Below, one piece after another: positions 16,132 to 18,750 of a stretch of DNA of 18,750 nt. Where the stretch lies: contig CAYQWX010000036.1 of the NCBI GenBank assembly GCA_964421355.1, forward strand, positions 1-18,750, given 5' to 3'. How positions within the stretch are numbered: position 1 is the stretch's first letter; each line of letters starts with the position of its first letter. The notes under the pieces were generated by a model. That model saw only the letters and a list, made by a program, of their open reading frames with translations, did no database searches and had not been told where the DNA came from. Source of the DNA: JALTDM01 sp964421355. GTDB lineage: Bacteria; Bacteroidota; Bacteroidia; Bacteroidales; JALTDM01. The position numbers and the translations under genes were made by a program.

Positions 16132-17508
16132 TTATATTTTTTCAAGTTCTACTGAAAAATGTCTTAAAATAGGTGCTTCTTTTACTATTCTATATCCTGT
16201 TTTTATATTATCTCTTCTGTCATAAATATTTTTTAGGGCTACGGCTACCACATCCATATGATTGTTGGTATATACACGACGAGGTATAGCCAACCTCATA
16301 AACTCAAGCTTAGGATAACGGTCTTGTTTGGTTACGGGGTCTCTGTCGGCAAGTAATGTTCCTATTTCTACACCACGCACCCCTGCTTCCAAATAAAGTT
16401 CTACCGTAAGAGTTTGTGCCACATATTGTTCTCTGGGAACATTAGGTAAAAATTTCTTTGCATCTACAAAGATAGCATGTCCTCCAATAGGTTTTTGAAT
16501 AGGTATTCCAAAATCTATTAAACGGGTTCCAAGATACTCGGTTTGTTTAATTCTTGTATCTAAATAATCATATTCTATTCCTTCATATAATCCTTGAGCC
16601 AATGCTGCCATATCCCGGCCTGCCAATCCTCCATAAGTAATAAACCCCTCAAACATTATATTAAACATTTTTGCTTTGTCGAATAGTTCTTTATCTTTCA
16701 TTGCTATAAAGCCACCAATATTGACAATAGCATCTTTTTTGCTACTCATTGTCATCATATCTGCATACTTATACATCTCTGCTACAATGTCTTTGATAGA
16801 CCAATCTTTATATTTTTCTTCACGCTGTTTTATAAAATATGCGTTTTCTGCAAATCTGGCAGAGTCATATAATACAGGTACACCGTATTTATGAGAAAGT
16901 TCATATACAGCTTTCATATTTTCTATGGAAACAGGTTGCCCTCCCGAAGTATTGCAAGTAACGGTAATAACTACAAATGGTATTTTTTCTTTTGGATATT
17001 TCTTAAATACATTTTCCAATTTTCCCAAATCCACATTCCCTTTAAACGGATGATACAAATCCGTATCGTATGCCTCATCTATCGTACAATCAATTGCTTC
17101 TGCCTTTCTAAATTCAATATGACCTTTGGTAGTGTCAAAATGAGCATTCCCAGGTACTACATCACCCTCTTTTACCAATACCGAAAACAAAACATTTTCT
17201 GCCGCACGTCCCTGGTGAGTAGGCAAAAAATAATCAAATCCCAAAATATCTTTTATCGCATCTTTAAGTTTATAATAAGACAATGAACCTGCATAACTTT
17301 CATCTCCTTTCATTAGCTCCGACCATTGAAAATGGCTCATTGCCCCTGTGCCTGAATCAGTAAGCAAATCAATATAAACTTTATCACTACTTAGGTTAAA
17401 GATGTTGTATTTTGCTTCTTTAATCCATTTTTCCCGTTCTTCGCGAGTACTTTTGCGAATGGGTTCTACCATTTTGATTTTGTACGACTCTGCAAAAGGT
17501 AATTCCAT
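16132..17508 (-). CDS. tnaA: Tryptophanase (tryptophan indole-lyase)
   Basis: This PLP enzyme splits L-tryptophan to indole, pyruvate and ammonia. The ATG at 17508 gives 458 residues starting MELPFAESYKIKMVEPI; an in-frame TTG seven codons earlier is less likely. The PLP lysine is in MSSKKDA (about 258), and DSARFAENAYFIKQRE (from about 215) holds the PLP-binding Asp and Arg. The close relative tyrosine phenol-lyase was considered. Its phenol-binding Arg (Arg381 in the Citrobacter enzyme) is replaced by Ile in GVEIGT (about 382), and FDTTKGH has Asp (about 125) where that enzyme has Thr, so tryptophanase is favoured. The segment PKLEFMRLAIPRRVYT is nevertheless closer to tyrosine phenol-lyases. 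A putative promoter sits in the 78-bp gap after hldD. No room exists for an E. coli-style tnaC leader. The acyl-CoA synthetase follows at 4 bp. Confidence 0.93.
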   Translation of the reverse strand: MELPFAESYKIKMVEPIRKSTREEREKWIKEAKYNIFNLSSDKVYIDLLTDSGTGAMSHFQWSELMKGDESYAGSLSYYKLKDAIKDILGFDYFLPTHQGRAAENVLFSVLVKEGDVVPGNAHFDTTKGHIEFRKAEAIDCTIDEAYDTDLYHPFKGNVDLGKLENVFKKYPKEKIPFVVITVTCNTSGGQPVSIENMKAVYELSHKYGVPVLYDSARFAENAYFIKQREEKYKDWSIKDIVAEMYKYADMMTMSSKKDAIVNIGGFIAMKDKELFDKAKMFNIMFEGFITYGGLAGRDMAALAQGLYEGIEYDYLDTRIKQTEYLGTRLIDFGIPIQKPIGGHAIFVDAKKFLPNVPREQYVAQTLTVELYLEAGVRGVEIGTLLADRDPVTKQDRYPKLEFMRLAIPRRVYTNNHMDVVAVALKNIYDRRDNIKTGYRIVKEAPILRHFSVELEKI

Positions 17509-17526
17509 AATTTTTAAGTTTTTTGC

Positions 17527-17534
17527 CAAAGGTA
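17527..17534 (-). promoter_or_regulatory. Putative tnaA -7 promoter element
   Basis: The minus strand reads TACCTTTG, matching TAnnTTTG, 18 nt before the ATG at 17508. A start site a few bases downstream would give a leader of only about a dozen bases, which leaves no room for an attenuator. Confidence 0.5.
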
Positions 17535-17586
17535 TAATTTTTTTTATAAAAATTTTATTTTTACTATACTATATCATACTACCAAA

Positions 17587-18546
17587 TTAAACATCTTTCA
17601 TTAAATAATTAGTTACATAGTCTCTTACTCCATCTTCCAAAGAATGGAACGGCTTATCATAACCAATACTTTTTAATTTATCCATTTCCGCTTGCGTAAA
17701 ATATTGGTATTTATCACGTATATCTACAGGCATATCTATAAATTCTATATTTACAGGTTTATCCATTGCATTAAAAGTAGCTACTGCCAAATCATAAAAT
17801 GTTCTTGCCTTACCTGTACCTACATTGTATATCCCTGGATGTTTGCGAGTTTTCATCAAAAATAATATTATAGACGCCACATCTTTTACATAAACAAAGT
17901 CCCTTAATTGTTCTCCGTTCTTGTAATCAGGCCTATGGGACTTGAATAACTTTACTTTGCCCGTTTCCCTAATTTGATTGTATGCGTGGAATATTACTGA
18001 TGCCATTCGTCCTTTGTGATATTCGTTGGGACCATATACATTAAAAAATTTTAGTCCTGCCCAGAAATACGGTTTTTTATTTTGAAGTAAAGCCCATTTG
18101 TCAAACTCATTTTTTGACTCTCCATAGGGATTTAAAGGTTTTAACTTAAATGCCAAATTTTCATCATCTTTATAACCGTATTCTCCTGCTCCATAAGTAG
18201 CCGCCGAAGAAGCATAGATAAGAGGAAGCCCATATTTTACACACTTTTTCCAGACATCTTTGGAGTAATTTAAGTTTAATTTATCAAAAACTGCTTTGTT
18301 AAATTCTGTGGTATCTGTTCTTGCTCCCAAATGGATTATGATTTCTATTAATCTATGATTTTCATCTATCCACTCTATAAAATTGTCTCTATTTACTAAC
18401 TGTGTATATTGTAAATTTTTATAATTCCGTTCTTTTTGTGGTCGCGAAAAATCATCAACCAATATCAAATCTTTGTAATTGTTTTCATTGAGATATTTAG
18501 CAGTATAACTACCAATAAACCCTGCTGCTCCTGTAATTACAATCAT
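17587..18546 (-). CDS. hldD: ADP-L-glycero-D-manno-heptose 6-epimerase
   Basis: HldD (also RfaD) inverts C6 of ADP-D-glycero-D-manno-heptose to give the L,D-heptose used in the lipopolysaccharide inner core, in the cytoplasm. The 319-residue protein is an extended short-chain dehydrogenase. The NAD(P)-binding GAAGFIG is at 6-12, the SSAATYG strand at 113-119, and the catalytic Tyr in NPYGESK at about 141. The HldD-specific VYGPNEYHKGRMASV at 170-184 contains Lys178, the second catalytic residue in the E. coli enzyme. RDFVYVKDV and GIYNVGTGKARTF are also typical. No other heptose-pathway gene is in the window. The 78 bp before tnaA include a second promoter-like box, so tnaA may be read both alone and from hldD. 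No terminator lies between them. Confidence 0.94.
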   Translation of the reverse strand: MIVITGAAGFIGSYTAKYLNENNYKDLILVDDFSRPQKERNYKNLQYTQLVNRDNFIEWIDENHRLIEIIIHLGARTDTTEFNKAVFDKLNLNYSKDVWKKCVKYGLPLIYASSAATYGAGEYGYKDDENLAFKLKPLNPYGESKNEFDKWALLQNKKPYFWAGLKFFNVYGPNEYHKGRMASVIFHAYNQIRETGKVKLFKSHRPDYKNGEQLRDFVYVKDVASIILFLMKTRKHPGIYNVGTGKARTFYDLAVATFNAMDKPVNIEFIDMPVDIRDKYQYFTQAEMDKLKSIGYDKPFHSLEDGVRDYVTNYLMKDV

Positions 18547-18573
18547 AGTGTTTACTTAATTTATTAGTTGTTT

Positions 18574-18581
18574 CAAATGTA
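18574..18581 (-). promoter_or_regulatory. Putative hldD -7 promoter element
   Basis: The minus strand reads TACATTTG, matching TAnnTTTG, 27 nt before the ATG at 18546. The spacing equals that seen for pruA. Confidence 0.5.
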
Positions 18582-18697
18582 ATATTTTTTTGATAAAGAA
18601 TTAAAAGTTCATCGGTATAAAAAACATACAACAAAAATTTTAATATTTGTATTTTATTGTGTTTAAATCTGTCCAAAATAAATTTAATTTCTATCTC

Positions 18698-18734
18698 TAC
18701 TTTTGGCTTGACCCAAAAGTAACAAAAAGTCAAG
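18698..18734 (+). other. Candidate H-type pseudoknot in intergenic DNA
   Basis: Two interlocked inverted repeats are present. TACTTTTGG (18698-18706) pairs with CCAAAAGTA (18713-18721), 9 bp perfect. The six bases between them, CTTGAC (18707-18712), pair with GTCAAG (18729-18734). The order S1-S2-S1'-loop-S2' with an A-rich 7-nt loop (18722-18728) is that of an H-type pseudoknot on the plus strand. It lies about 150 bp upstream of hldD and close to the window end, so its host transcript is not visible. Confidence 0.5.
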
Positions 18735-18750
18735 ACTGCAAATAAATTCC

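Noticed and set aside
16132..17508. Tyrosine phenol-lyase as the identity of this enzyme
   Set aside because: The Arg that binds the phenol is replaced by Ile, and the Asp of FDTTKGH is the tryptophanase form.
17509..17586. tnaC-type leader peptide and attenuator before tnaA
   Set aside because: The gap is 78 bp with a promoter-like box near its end, and no short Trp-containing frame was seen.
18509..18733. 74-codon minus-strand frame overlapping the hldD start
   Set aside because: It overlaps hldD and the pseudoknot repeat, and reads like translated intergenic sequence.

Overview
The window looks like chromosome of an AT-rich, probably anaerobic or microaerophilic member of the Bacteroidota. 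Three things point there: a secreted protein ending in a type IX secretion (Por) sorting domain, at least eight upstream regions carrying the Bacteroidota -7 promoter motif TAnnTTTG, and A-rich leaders in place of Shine-Dalgarno sites. A superoxide reductase (desulfoferrodoxin) and amino-acid fermentation genes suggest life with little oxygen. The genus cannot be named from the sequence alone.

Layout, left to right. pruA (-) ends at a terminator near the left edge. Next is a 951-residue Asp-box (BNR) protein with a signal peptide and a type IX sorting domain (-). It shares a very compact, back-to-back promoter with murF (+), which is followed at 22 bp by a secreted permuted papain-fold (YiiX-like) hydrolase. 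dfx (+) stands alone, with the only strong Shine-Dalgarno in the window. Then comes a 379-bp gene-free stretch, 7396-7722 of which is bounded by related inverted ends that each form a hairpin. A large periplasmic M16 metallopeptidase (-) diverges from groES-groEL (+) across a region holding a perfect 16-bp inverted repeat. Downstream of the groEL terminator is a baeRF/Balon-like ribosome-associated protein (+). It converges on a minus-strand series transcribed as hldD, tnaA, ADP-forming acyl-CoA synthetase.

How the genes may work together. Tryptophanase and a single-chain ADP-forming acyl-CoA synthetase lie 4 bp apart and look co-transcribed. Tryptophan would give indole, ammonia and pyruvate, and the acyl-CoA derived from pyruvate could be cashed in for ATP. 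pruA adds proline/glutamate catabolism. groESL, the baeRF-like factor, superoxide reductase and M16 peptidase are stress or proteostasis functions. murF, the YiiX-like hydrolase and hldD concern the cell envelope. Apart from tnaA-acs, murF-YiiX and groESL, neighbours appear to be separate transcription units.

Most of the window is ordinary housekeeping sequence. The parts most worth a second look are the candidate H-type pseudoknot at the right edge, the hairpin-ended 7396-7722 element, the symmetrical promoter at 4830-4845, the 16-bp inverted repeat before groES, and the baeRF/Balon-like gene. No tRNA, rRNA, CRISPR array or intact transposase was recognised.
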